From the NCBI GenBank assembly GCA_004026145.2, contig CP034987.1, positions 547,210 to 611,209 on the forward strand: a stretch of 64,000 bases of DNA. Reading direction: 5' to 3'. Within the stretch, counting starts at the first letter, position 1. Every line of letters starts with the position of its first letter. Of this stretch, positions 32,941 to 44,310 are shown piece after piece. The DNA is from Takifugu bimaculatus (lineage: Eukaryota; Chordata; Actinopteri; Tetraodontiformes; Tetraodontidae). Made by a program: the position numbers and the translations under genes. The notes beneath the pieces are model-generated. The model saw only the letters and a program-made list of their open reading frames with translations. It did not search any database and was not told where the DNA came from.

Positions 32941-34130
32941 AAACATCCATCCTCTACCGCTTATCCGGGGTCGGGTCGCAGTGGCAGCAGCCTAAGCAGA
33001 GAGACCCAGCTTCCCTCTCCCCAGCTACTTCTTCCAGCTCGTCCGGGGAATTCCCAGGCATTCCCAGACCAGTCAAGAGACATAGTCTCTCCAACATGTC
33101 CTTGGTCTTCCTGGGGGCCTCCTACCGGAGGGACATGCCCAGAACACCTCACCAGGGAGGCGTCCAGGGGGCATCCTAACTAGATGCCCAAGCCACCTCA
33201 TCTGGCTCCTCTCAACGCAGAGGAGCAGCGGCTCTACTCTGAGCTCCTCCCGGATGGCGGAGCTTCTCACCCTATCTCTAAGGGAGAGCCCAGCCACCCA
33301 ACGGATGAAGCACATTTCGGCTGCTTGTACCCGTGATCTTGTTCTTTCGGTCATTACCCAAAGCTCATGACCATAGGTGAGGGTAGGAACGAAGATTGAT
33401 CGGTGCAGAGTCCGAATTACTGCGGACGCCGATCTTTTTGAAGCCGTCCGGAAGTCGTTCTCCATGGGCTCACCGAACTCTTCCCATGCCCAGGTCTTTG
33501 CCTCGGCAACCGCCGTAGCTGCACTCCGCTTGGCCTGCCGGTACCTATCTGGTGCCTCAGGAGTCCCACAGGCCAATAAGGCCCGATATGACATCTTCTT
33601 CAGCCTGACGGCATCCCTCACCGCTGATGTCCACCAGTGGGTTCGGGCATTGCCGCCACGACAGGCACCAACCACATTGCGGCCACAGCACCGGTCAGCT
33701 GCCTCAACAATGGAGGCACGGAACATGGTCCACTCAGACTCAATGTCCCCCGCCTCCCCCGGGACAGGGTCAAAGCTCTCCCGGAGGTGTGAGTTGAAGC
33801 TCCTTCTGACAGGAGACTCTCACAATATGTTTGGGTCTGCTGGGTCTGTCCGGCATCCTTCCCCACCATCGGAGCCAACTCACCACCAGGTGGTGATCAG
33901 TTGACAGCTCTGCCCCTCTCTTGGCCGCAATTCCGATGACACGACCACAAAGTCGATCATCGATCCGCGGCCTAAGGCGTCCTGGTGCCAAGTGCACATG
34001 TGGACGCCTTTATGCCTGAAAAAGGTGTTTGTTATGGATAATCTGAGACGAGCACAGAAGTCCAATAACAAAACACCACTCGGGTTCAGATCGGGGGGCC
34101 GTTCTTCCCAATCACACCTCTCCACCTCTG
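32941..34130 (-). mobile_element. Rex3-like copy with two internal deletions
   Basis: The 3' end with CATCC repeats lies at 32941. On the minus strand the copy starts within the endonuclease (GVIGKNGPPDLNPSG), continues through WHQDALGRGSMIDFVVVSS and the linker, then jumps from TASKR directly to SAVIRTLHRS, skipping the reverse transcriptase core. A second, 51-bp loss joins LHRS to IFVPTLTYGH. Both losses keep the frame, so a 217-aa reading frame (33073-33726) spans them. It lacks FADD and is inactive. Confidence 0.85.
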
Positions 34131-34262
34131 GGCAAACGCTTCTTGGACACAGGCCAGGAACAGCTCATCTGCTGTTGGGTCGCCTGGGTGAGTGAGTCTG
34201 GAATGCACGTGAACCCAGGCACTATCACTGATGATGTGCCCGAGAAGGTGCTTCATAAGATG
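34131..34262. other. Possible 3' tail of a retroelement
   Basis: The phrase ATCACTGATGATGTGCCC resembles the 3' tail of the relic at 13.8 kb (ATCACTGATCATCATGCG). No protein is left, so the link is weak. Confidence 0.3.
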
Positions 34263-34409
34263 TGAAATGGAATTTGATTGTGGAATGTAAATTGTATACA
34301 AAAGGAGGGAATTGAAATGGAATTTGATTGTGGAATGTAAATTGTATACAAAAGGAGGAAATTGAAATGGTATTCTATTGTGAAATGTAAATTGAGAGCA
34401 AAAGGAAGG
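34263..34409 (+). repeat. Three 50-bp tandem repeats in the LTR U3
   Basis: Unit TGAAATGGAATTTGATTGTG (first 20 bases) repeats at 34263, 34313 and 34363; the third is the most diverged. Duplicated units here are common as enhancers in retroviral LTRs. Confidence 0.88.
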
Positions 34410-34832
34410 GTGTGATGGAGACTGGGAGAGCAGACGGAGTCCATTTGGTTCCTCATTCATTTACATGGAAACAAAGGTTGAAGGAAGACCAGCGTCAAAG
34501 GACTGAGGGGGGGACATCCTCAGTCATTCAACTTCTTGCGCCAGCCGGAACACCCGCTGTGAAGGCACCAAACTCCTGAGGTGCATACAGTGCACACCTA
34601 CTGTGTTGGCGTCCTGTGTCCTGTGCATGCAGCAAACACATGCTGTGAAGACGTCTGCACCTCAGGGGCGGGCCTTCAACTATATAAGATCAGAACTGTA
34701 TACATTGAGCAGGGATCTCTCCGCATGCTTCCGTGTGTGTATCCTGACCGACTGACTGGATTAAAACCATCTCCTACGCAGTAACTTAGATTAATAGTTT
34801 TTCTTCTCCAAACAGCTAAAAATTCCGCGACA
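34263..34832 (+). mobile_element. Solo LTR of a retroviral type element
   Basis: A 570-bp unit starts TG (34263) and ends CA (34832), with GATG on both sides (34259-34262 and 34833-34836), a 4-bp target duplication. It has a TATATAAG box at 34681, and ATTAAA at 34761 may be the poly-A signal. Three tandem copies of a 50-bp unit lie at the 5' end, where a U3 enhancer would be. No internal gag or pol is present, so it is a recombined solo LTR. A 4-bp duplication occurs in gamma-type endogenous retroviruses, but the family is not proved. Confidence 0.65.
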
Positions 34833-35008
34833 GATGCATCTAAAAACTTTAATATGACCATCATAGGGTATGTAAACAGTTTGAAACAAGCAGACACAGA
34901 GAGTACAGGACCTAAGGCTTCGGGACATTATTCCTGTGAATTTTCCCAATCAGAAAACCACAAACTGACATTTCTAGGTGACACAGTTATAAAACACTGT
35001 CTTTGTAC

Positions 35009-35121
35009 CTGTGTAAGTTTAGTTCGGCCACCTCCATCAATAAACTGGCAACGCAGGTCAACAGACTCTGTGGGATACGCCTCCAGCTCCTCCTCAACTC
35101 GCACCTTTTGTCCGACAATAC
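35009..35121 (-). CDS. nectin2: Nectin exon: first part of the V-type Ig domain
   Basis: The exon is 113 bp, with acceptor TTTTGCAG before 35121 and donor GTACAA after 35009, phase 1 in and 0 out. It encodes (G)IVGQKVRVEEELEAYPTES and VDLRCQFIDGGGRTKLTQ. Q-x-V-R-V-E is the start of the mature nectin V domain, and DLRC holds its first cysteine. Together with the next exon it gives 357 nt, a phase 1-1 V unit interrupted by a phase-0 intron of 2.8 kb. The signal peptide exon must lie upstream (higher coordinates) and was not found. Confidence 0.83.
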
Positions 35122-36403
35122 CTGCAAAACCAAGAAAGAAGGGTGATATAAGCATAATCTGAAGTTCAGTTGTATTTGAATGATGTTAAAATGTTTCTGT
35201 TAAACCTAAAAGAGCCAGTTCAAGGCTAAACGAGCACTCAGTAAGAGGAGATTAGGAGAAATTTACATTAAAAAAAACTGCAAATGACTAATGTGAATGA
35301 GGATTTATTCATTTCAGTAAAATCCTTTGGGGAATCATGTAATTTCATGCATTTGGATTCATTAAACATAATAAAGAAAATGAAGGAAATGGGTAAAGAC
35401 AGAAGCTAAGTACATTCACAGAGGTGTTCTATAATCAAAATCTTCAGATGCATGTTATAGGCCAACTCACTGTAGTTTCAAGTACAATTAATATACTGTA
35501 AGTAGGATTCACTATTACTAAAGTCATTTTCAGACTTTATATTTGAGGAATATATGAAATGCATCAAAGAAAAACTTCTGAATCAAAGTACTGAAGCCCC
35601 AAAGAACATATCTCAACCAATTCTATCAGAATTTAAACTGAAAATAAACCCTTTGGAAGTTGCTTGTGCTACTTTAACACAAGAACACATCCTGAGAGGT
35701 CAGAGAAACCAAATGACATTAATGAGAAAGTCATTTAAGATAGAAAAGACTTAACATTGAACACCAAAACGAATGAGGCAGATGTTTAGTTAATCAGTAA
35801 AGATAAATCATCAAATAAATACAATTATTCATTTCAAGTATGGAGCTCTCAATGCTAATTAAGAACAGGTCATGGCTCTGGATTTACAGTTCTCAGTGGT
35901 TAAACTCCACAAGGCTCCTTACGGCCATGCTAATTTCAATATTATAGATAAAAGACATCTCAACTCAAAAAACTGAACCTGCTACTTGAACCGGGTAAAA
36001 ATACCGCAGTGCCATATGCCCCATTTATCATATAAATTAAAAATCATGAAAAGCTCTGGAAAAAAAAAACAGGCCCTCCTATAGCATAATACACCGTGAC
36101 CAATCAGGAGTCACTAAGGCCAACAAAACTTGGAGACTTATAAATTTTAGCGGCTACTTTATTATTAAAAATCAGGAAACTACTATTGTCTCCTGAGGTG
36201 CAATGAAAGGATTTCATAAAGTGGACATTTCTGTTTGCTCTTCTCCACAAATTCAGATTTTTACCTTTTCTTCAAAATTCACATGCCTCACTTTCTAAGA
36301 CATTCATAAATTGACTTCGGTCCCTCTCAGCTTACACATTCATTTGGTTTAAATCTAATTTGTTATCAATTAACTGCTAATTCCATCCTTTGGCATTAAT
36401 ACT
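35122..36403. other. Probable nectin intron 1, nothing recognised
   Basis: AT-rich DNA upstream of the first Ig exon. No signal peptide exon or promoter could be supported. Confidence 0.5.
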
Positions 36404-38233
36404 GCCAAAGGGTGGCAGTTGGACAGTGCCCGCCTGCCTGGCGGCGGAGCTCTGGAGGCGGATGAGATCCGCCCAGGGTGTCTTAAGGCTCTGGATGTTG
36501 TAGGGCTGTCCTGGTTTACACGCCTCTGCAACATTGCGAAGACATCGGGGGCAGTGCCCCTGGACTGGCAGACTGGGATGGTGGTCCCTATTTTTAAGAG
36601 TGGGGACCAGAGGGTGTGTTCCAACTATAGGGGGATGACACTCCTCGGCCTCCCTGGGAAAGTCTATGCCAGGGTGCTGGAAAAGAGGATTAGATCGATC
36701 GTCGAACCTCTGATCGAGGAGTAACAATGTGGGTTTCGGCCTGGTCGTGGAACCACTGATCAGCTCTTTACCCTTGCTGGGGAGTTGGGAGTTTGGAGTT
36801 TCCCTACTGGTCCACATGTGCTTTGTGGACTTGGAAAAGGCCTATGACCGGGTCCCCAGGAGCATCCTGTGGGGGGTGCTCCGGGAGTATGGGGTGGATG
36901 GTCCCTTGATAAGGGCCGTCCAGTCCCTCTACCGAAGGAGCAGGAGCTTGGTCCCGATAGCCGGTTGTAAGTCGGACTCATTCCCAGGGAGGGTTGGACA
37001 GGGCTGTCCCTTGCCACCAGTTCTGTTCATAATTTTTATTGACAGAATTTCTAGGTGCAGCCGGGGAGTGGAGGGTGTCGAGTTCGGTAGGTGGAAGATC
37101 TCGTCGCTGCTTTTTGCGGATGACGTAGTTCTTCTGGCACCATCGAGCAAGGATCTCCAACACATGCTGGGGCGGTTCACGACCGAGTGTGAAGCAGCAT
37201 GGATGCGGATCAGCACCTCCAAGTCAGAGTCCATGGTCCTCGCTCGGAAAAAGGTAGAGTGCCTTCTCCGGGTCGGGGAGGAGGTCCTGCCTCAGGTGGA
37301 GGAGTTTAAGTATCTTGGGATCTTGTTCGCGAGGGATGGTAGGATGGAACGTGAGATTGACAGGCGGATTAGAGCGGCGTCAGCAGTGATGCGGGCACTT
37401 AACCAATCTGTCATGGTAAAGAAGGAGGGCTGAGCCGGAAGGCGAAGCTCACGATTTACCGGTCAATCTACGTCCCAATCCTCACCTATGGCCATCAACG
37501 TTGGGTGATGACCAAAAGAATGAGATTGCGGATACAAGCGGCCGAAATGAGTTTTCTCCGCAGGGTGGCCGGGCTCAACCTTAGAGACAGGGTGAGAAGC
37601 CCGGACATCTGGGAGGAGCTTGGAGTAGAACCGCTGCTTCTCCACATCAAGAGGAGTCATCTGGGGTGGCTCGGGCATCTGGCCAGGATGCCTTTTAGAG
37701 GTGTTCCGGACATGTCCCACCGGGAGGAGGCCTCGTGGCCAGCCCAGGACTAGGTGGAGGGATTACATCTCTCGCCTGGCTTGGGAGCGGCTGGGGTCCC
37801 CCGGGGGAACTCAAGCAGACTAGTTATGCTGATTCTTGTGTAGTTTTTGCCCCCCCCCTCCCCCATTTATTTACAGGTATCGCTGTCTTCGGAGCTGCGT
37901 AATGACCTCCGGCCCCGCTGAAGTGATTGTATATCATATTTTTGTGTGTGTTTCTGTGCTCTGTGCCTCTCCTCTCCCTCTCCTCTCCTCTACCCCTCTC
38001 CTCTCCTCTACCCTCTCCTCTCCTCTCCATTCTATCCTCTACCTGTCCTCTCCCTTCTCCTCTCTCTTTACCCAGCCGGCCATCAGCAGGAGGGTCCCCC
38101 TACATGAGCCTGGTCCTGCTCAAGGTTTCTTCCTGTTAAAGGGGAGTTTTTCCTTGCCACTGTTGCTTGTCTGGGGTCAGGCCCTGGGATTCTGGAAAGC
38201 GCCTTGAAACAATTTTGATTGTATAAGACGCTA

Positions 38234-38264
<31 letters not shown>

Positions 38265-38378
38265 TTTGAACTGATGGAAGTGGCCGGGGAGAGGGCTGTC
38301 TGGGCATCCCTCCTGAAGCTTTTGCCCCCGCGACCCGGATTTGGATAAGCGAGAGAAAACGAGATGAGACGAGACAAA
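36404..38378 (+). mobile_element. RTE retrotransposon of a second, Rex3-related subfamily
   Basis: It is 5'-truncated, starting at the codons for DEIRPGCLKALD. Frames 36419-36724, 36729-37433 and 37505-37753 together give VVPIFKSGDQRVCSNYRG, CFVDLEKAYDRVPRSILW, GQGCPLPPVLF, LLFADDVVLLAPSS and FKYLGILFARDGR. An in-frame stop and at least two frameshifts break it. It differs consistently from the other Rex3 copies, so it is a separate lineage. An L2 is inserted at 37812-38267, and the last codons (GERAVWASLLKLLPPRPGFG) follow that insert. Confidence 0.82.
37812..38267 (+). mobile_element. L2 3' UTR insert in the RTE copy
   Basis: The insert starts AAGCAGACTAGTTATGC-like and ends in TTTGAT repeats. 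GAACT flanks both sides (37807-37811 and 38268-38272), a 5-bp duplication. It carries the AAAGATTGATTT end and GTTTCTTCCTGTTAAAGGGG line of L2. Only non-coding 3' sequence is present. Confidence 0.85.
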
Positions 38379-40794
38379 TTATGGGAAAGGATTTGCACAA
38401 AAAATATGCTGATAGGCTCATTTTCATAAAATGTAGTCATTAGAAAATTTGGAGTCTTTGTAGCTATGAATGAAAAGAAATACATTTATTTTCTCAGAAT
38501 TATTGACTGAATAAATAATTCTATTTCATGAAAGTAACAAAAAAGCAACAGAGGGAGGATCACACAAATCAGAAAAGGGAATATGTAATCCTTTATTAAT
38601 CTATGTGAAGTCCAGCAGCTCCGCAGTGCCTCCATTGGTAGCCATGTTGTAATTCTAGTGACCTTTTGAGTTTATACTGTTTTGATTTAATTATCCCACC
38701 TCTGAGTTTAACAAAATTCCTTTTCCCAGCAGCACTCTCCACTTCTGTTACCATTTTACCTTTCCCGGTTCCTTCTTTTACTGATATTCAGCTCCCTCTT
38801 CCACAAACCACATATGAATCCCATATTGATCCAGCACACCATGAGCCAACCCTCTGCCTTCCCAACCAGAGTCTGTCCTTGCAATGATAAAAATATGTTC
38901 TGTGACAAGGTCCCTTGCTGTTTCTGTTACAGGGCCCCTTGGGTTGTTGCATAAGAAAATAGAGGATAAAAGTCTGTTAAATGCTAGTTTGCTCTGGGTG
39001 ATTGCAATAAGCCAGGGATTGGCTGGAACAATATATTACATACCACACTGTAGAGCTAAAAGAACAGCAAGTGTGCAAGTCAGTGGATAAAGACGGTGTG
39101 AGAGACAAAGAGGAAGAGAAAGCATTGTTTGGGTATTACATGCATTTATATGTCAGCTCAAGATGATTAGTGAATGAAGGCACTGGAGTACACTGGCTAA
39201 GAGAGCTTAATGCACAGCAGATTAAACTGTCTCAAAGCACTACTGTAAAGCCACACAAACATCAAGTTTACAAAACAGCTCTCAACCAAAATAACATCCA
39301 AAAACATGCAAGATGCTCACAATGTCAAGATCTACACACTGAAATTAGTAAATGATGTGAAGAAGTTGGATAAACTGCACAGGTAATCCAGCTGCCATTG
39401 CATATACCACCCAAGCTGTGAGGTCAAAAGTATTGTGTTGGGGTGAGAGGTACTGATTGAAAATCATTATTAAATTACTGAAATATGATGTAAAAATAAA
39501 GACAATCAACCAAGACTGGAGTTTGAAGAGCTATATAGAGCTAAAATATATAAATGTATACAAATGATAGGAAAAAGATAGAATTGTAAAGGAAACTGAA
39601 GGCAAAAAAGCTGGAGGAAAGAAACTCCAGAAAAATGATTTCCAACAGAAAATGACCTAGACAGAGTCTCAAAGCAGACATTGACAGAAACTGGAGGCAG
39701 CAAATCGAAAGGGTGAGACTGGAGGAGGAATAGAAGAGGAAAAGATCTGGAGAGAAGTGTGAAGAAAGAAACGGGGCCACATGAGTTTGAAGAGGTCCAG
39801 AGAGGTGTGAGCAAACATGCTAAAAAGAGCAGATTACACATCAGAGGTTGTTCATTTCCATAGCTTCCAGAGCAAGAGAAGCCTGCAGGCTCTGAGATGA
39901 CTGGTTCAGTTACAGGCTGAGAAGAAAGGATAAATAAAGTCAGGCTGCAGTCAGCCTGCTTGCAGAAATGCTGTCACTTGTCACCCCTGGGGGGAAGGGG
40001 GGGGATGGGTTTCTACAGACTCTACGAGCTAAATTAAACCATTAGAGTCTATTGTCGTTGAAAGTTAATTGTACTTAAAGAAATTAATTATGTCAGTTTT
40101 CTGCAATCCAAATCTGATTTCAAAATTGCAACAAAAATAAAATACGAGAGAAATGAATGGTTAAGTTGATTGGGACTCAATTATTATGACATAACAAATG
40201 TTTAATACAATTATTTTTTTTAATTTTTACATAAAGCTTCTGTCATAGAATGTTGAAATCTTTAGAGCTGGTTGATACAGTTTCTAAAACAGCAGGTAAA
40301 AACAACTGCAACACAACCTAAAATAAATTTTAATAGATGGCAAATGGATGTTTTTTGTTTGCTTTTTGTTATTCACACAGCATGTGTCCTAACAGCAATG
40401 GTAAGACTAAACTCGTGTGAGTGCATCTTAAGAGTAATTGAATATAAATTAGGGTCACTGCAGGAAATGAAGTGGGCTGAAAACATAAATTACTTTAAAT
40501 TCAGAGTGCTAAATACACAGTCCATATCTCCATATCTGTTACAACACATCTGCTGTAACATATGGCACCAACACTATTCCAAGTTTTTAAATAAAATGTA
40601 GCCTAATATATGTTTACATGCCTTTGTGTAATGTAGATTGTTAATAGGATATATGGTGTAGATGTTTTGCAGTGCTTGGCTGACCAGCTTCAATTGCCCT
40701 GCACATCAAGGAACTGGAGTTCTGCTAATTGACAAATGACACCACCCTAATTATGGCATTTAATGTTTCCATCACAGCGCTGAATAGCAGCTCG
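38379..40794. other. Nothing recognised
   Basis: No gene or bounded transposon is supported. Short ORFs at 38.7-39.8 kb have no domain. Confidence 0.5.
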
Positions 40795-40844
40795 TCTTAA
40801 AACCTACCTCTTTGAAAAAGCTTATTGTTACTAATTCTGCAGTT

Positions 40845-40969
40845 TGAGAACTGAAGAAGCCTTCTGGATAGAAGGCAAAACGTCTTCAACAGAAGAAACC
40901 CAGTCCAGTTGACATAGAAAACTACCTTGGATACAATGACCTGGATGATTGAGAATCTACACAGACATA
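40845..40969 (+). mobile_element. 125-bp Penelope terminal fragment with 11-bp duplication
   Basis: The flanks ATTCTGCAGTT at 40834-40844 and 40970-40980 are identical and match the uninterrupted L2, so this is a precise insertion. In order it holds the hammerhead-like motif (40848-40890), the 43-bp terminal repeat of the 49-kb Penelope copy, and about 30 bp of its body start. That order exists only across a tandem terminal repeat junction. Its hammerhead core has AAAAC where GAAAC is expected. Confidence 0.8.
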
Positions 40970-41125
40970 ATTCTGCAGTTCCAGTTACTATCATAGACAG
41001 ACAAACTATCATACTTAGGGGGTCGTCTAATCATTAGGTTAACATCTTAGCTATGCTGTTATAGGCCAAGGCTGCCGGGGTCCAGAAACATGATCACCTG
41101 ACAGGCCTCTGTCACCCCACTGGGT

Positions 41126-41238
41126 CATCCTATCCTCTCCTCTCCTCTCCTCTCCTCTCCTCTCCTCTCCTCTCCTCTCCTCTCCTCTCCCCTCCTCTCC
41201 CCTCCTCCTCCTCCTCCTCCTCCTCCTCCTCCTCCTCG
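41126..41238. repeat. (TCCTC)n passing into (TCC)n
   Basis: About 18 pentamer units lead into CCT trimers; the complement of the GGAGA repeat in other L2 copies. Confidence 0.9.
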
Positions 41239-41673
41239 ACTAGTTATGCTGATTCTTGTGTAGTTTTTCTGCTCCCCCCCCCCCCACCCCTTCTGTATTC
41301 ATTTACAGGTACCGCCACCTTCGGAGCTGCGTGATGACCTCCGGCCCCGCTGACCCACTCGGCTGGCGGCTTGCATAAATAGTGTATTTTTGTATGTGTT
41401 TCTGTGCTCTGTGCCTCCCCTCCCCTCTTCTCTCCATTCTATCCTCTACCTGTCCTCCCCCCTCTCCTCTCTCTCTACCCAGCCGGCCATCAGCAGGAGG
41501 GTCCCCCTACAGGAGCCTGGTCCTGCTCAAGTTTTCTTCCTGTTAAAGGGAAGTTTTTCCTTGCCACTATTGCTTGTTGGGGGTTAGGCCCTGGGATTCT
41601 GGAAAGCGCCTTGAAACAATTTTGATTGTATAAGACGCTATATAAATAAAGATTGATTTGATTTTGATTTGAT

Positions 41674-44310
41674 TCTGTCCAAAGGCCTGGAAAGGTTTGA
41701 TCAGCATCAGGCTATTGTTTCTCTCAGACATCAGGCTAGAAAGGTACAGAGTGCAAAAGATCATAATACAAAAATTGAGACAACGAAATGATCCTGTCGC
41801 AGATGGATTCAAACTCAACTATTTTAAATGTCTCAAGGCCAATAGATATTTGACAGAGACCTTATCATTATCAATATCATGTACTAACGTTATGCATTAA
41901 TACTAGCATTAAGAATAGAAATGCCCACAAAATCATTTTTCAATACACAAAATGAAAGCTTAACAATAATATTAATTCAATTCTGCAATTACCTCGTGAA
42001 TCTGTGCATACCTTTAAGAAAGATTATGCAAAGCAATGTTGAAAACTGCTAATACAGCACTTTTGCACATCATTCTATTTTTTTTTAACAGAAAGAAAAT
42101 GTATGTGCGTGTGTGTGCGCGCGCGTGCATGTATTCAAAGGGTGCTTACAACATTTAATATCTTTTTTTAACAACAAAATTTCATCATATCAAAATGTAT
42201 TATCTTTCCAAAGGGACCCAATGAAGTGCTTTAGGAAACATCCAAATAGGACATCAATGGCAGTAAACATGAATAGTAATATTTCAAAAGTTATCCTGAC
42301 GAATACAAAATGACTGCACAATTAAGTATTAGAAATGCGCTGAAGAAAAACAACACTTTTTTTATTTCCTGGTTTGTCTTTGTAGGAAATATGCAGCAAG
42401 CTAAAACAAATCCAAAGAACAAGTGTCTGGGTGAATTATTGGTGGTTTCAGTCTGGGGGCTTCTCTTACAATGAAGGATTATGGAGCTAACAGAAAATAT
42501 TTTATGAGTAGAATCCAGGAGAGTACTGTTAGCTGGGACATGGCCAAACAAGAGAGGAAACAAAGAGGCCGTGCTGGTATCACATAGTCTCAAGATAGCT
42601 TTGTTTTAAACCACAACCACAAAGGTTAAACCACAAAGGAAAAACAGCCTTTCCTCCTGTAACTGCAAAGAGAAGCCCCAGTTGATGGTTTTCTATGTGG
42701 GAAAGACCAACTCAACAAACAATGGGAAGTTAGCTCTTGTTTAATAGCTCTAAGATTTATTTCATTTACTTTGCAAATCTTCTAATTACATTGGTAGATT
42801 TGAATTTGCTGTTTATGCTCTGTGACAAACGAAGAGTGAGTCGAAGAGTAAGAGATGGCTGATGAATACAGAATTCCACTAATACAACTACAGCCACCCC
42901 GTGGGGTTGAATTCATAAACTGGGAATAGCATTACACGTGCAGCCAGATCAACAGCAACTGTAGAAGTCATATTGCAACAAAGAACCATCAACCTGCTGA
43001 GCATGCAGCCTTCAAACTGATAGTGCTTTCCTACATTGTGGTGGGCACGCGGGTCTACCTCTGACCCAGGAGGATGATGAGTTGGGTTCCCCGTCCTTAT
43101 GTTTTTGGTGGACTTTGAGTAGGCATTCATTCTGGTTTTGACACTCATAACGATAACTGACAGAAAACACCTTTCTATAGGCTCTGCTCTGCCCAAGCTA
43201 CTTCCAGGAGTCATATCACCAGCATAGCTTCCTCCGCATTTGCCACAAATATACTGGGGTCTGTGCACTCCTGTATCAACCGGTGAAGGAATGTCGTTGC
43301 TAGCTTGGCAGAGTAGTTGTCAAACCAAATGAAATGTCTACCTCTTTATTATTATGCCCTAATCTTTCATCTTTCTGATTTTTCAATGTTATTTTTGGCC
43401 TTCACTGCCCACAAGCTCATCCATGTTTGTATATTATTAATGTCTTTGCAGGCAGTGATCATTGATATAATTGATTATCCATTTATCTTGGATTATTATA
43501 TATATACACATCTCTTTATTTATATATTTTTCTATTCTTTTTTAAAAATCTGCATGCTTTTGCTGCTGTTGCACTGTAAATTTCCCCGTGTCGGACAAAT
43601 AAAGGAATCTGAACCTGAATATCACCTGTCAATTTTAACTTGATGTTAAAGGCATGCATGCGTGTGTGTGTGCATGTGTGCGTGTGTGTGTGTGCGTGTG
43701 TGTCTGTGCCTGTGTGTGTCTGTGTGGGCCTGTGTGTGTTTGTCCTTAATATTTGAATTCAATATTAATGTTATGAATATTATGGATTTCTTCATGTCTA
43801 CAGCTATTTTATACAATCATACAAACCCTTTTCCCTACTTATAAATATTTTTAAAGTATCAGATTCAGTGCAACAATGCGCTATATGCATTGCTTTATTA
43901 TGAATATGACATCAACTGTTTCATATATAAATATTTTTACTATAATGTGAGACATTCGCTGCTCACGCTGTGGCTGACAGGTACAGTAAACTGCTCACAT
44001 TGTATGTTCTATTTTTCATCACATTCTACAGTCAGGCTAGGGTTACAAAAAATCGAATTCACTTTTTATTTCAACCTTGCACAGAATAAAACACTGTACA
44101 TGTCAATAAAGACATACACATGTCTTTCAGAATGATGGTGAAGGGGTGGATCTACAGCACTTGAGATCAAATGTCCTCTGATGGCCATCTGTATGATTTA
44201 TTTAATAGAAGTTTCATATTTCTTTTCAAGCAAAACAAGCCTAAGGTAAAACAAAAAACAAAAAACTGTTTGAATCATATTCCCTTAGGTTCTACACATT
44301 ACATTAATTG
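41674..44310. other. Mostly unrecognised; weak RT relic near 43.1 kb
   Basis: The plus strand at 43105-43131 encodes FGGL/FVDFE-stop-AF-like residues reminiscent of the FVDLEKAF reverse-transcriptase motif, too decayed to classify. A (GT)n microsatellite is at 43655-43741. Otherwise no feature. Confidence 0.35.
43655..43741. repeat. (GT)n microsatellite
   Basis: GT/GC alternating run with some CT breaks. Confidence 0.88.

Larger units (their letters stand above)
9974..35121 (-). other. nectin2: Nectin-family cell-adhesion receptor gene (visible span of five exons)
   Basis: Nectins are single-pass membrane proteins with one V-type and two C-type Ig domains that mediate cell-cell adhesion. 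Five minus-strand exons with canonical AG/GT borders give one continuous frame over all three Ig domains, with phases 1-0, 0-1, 1-1, 1-2 and 2-1. The family call is firm: the second domain starts AKPKN, and the third has IEGYDNNWYVGR. Paralog choice is provisional: NTTFICEVKN and AVFHPMYGQSFP look most like nectin-2/PVR. The symbol should be read as a working label. Intron 3 spans 11516-31983 and is filled with transposons. Signal peptide, transmembrane and cytoplasmic exons were not found in the window. Confidence 0.75.
40795..41673 (+). mobile_element. L2 3' part carrying a Penelope terminus
   Basis: It starts within the codons for LKTYLFEKAYCY and runs through the CT-rich 3' UTR to TTTGATTT at 41673. 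It is interrupted by a 125-bp Penelope fragment at 40845-40969. Confidence 0.82.

Noticed and set aside
39506..39841. Leucine-rich minus-strand ORF as a candidate nectin signal peptide exon
   Set aside because: No suitable phase-1 donor or conserved sequence; purine-rich DNA on the opposite strand explains the composition.
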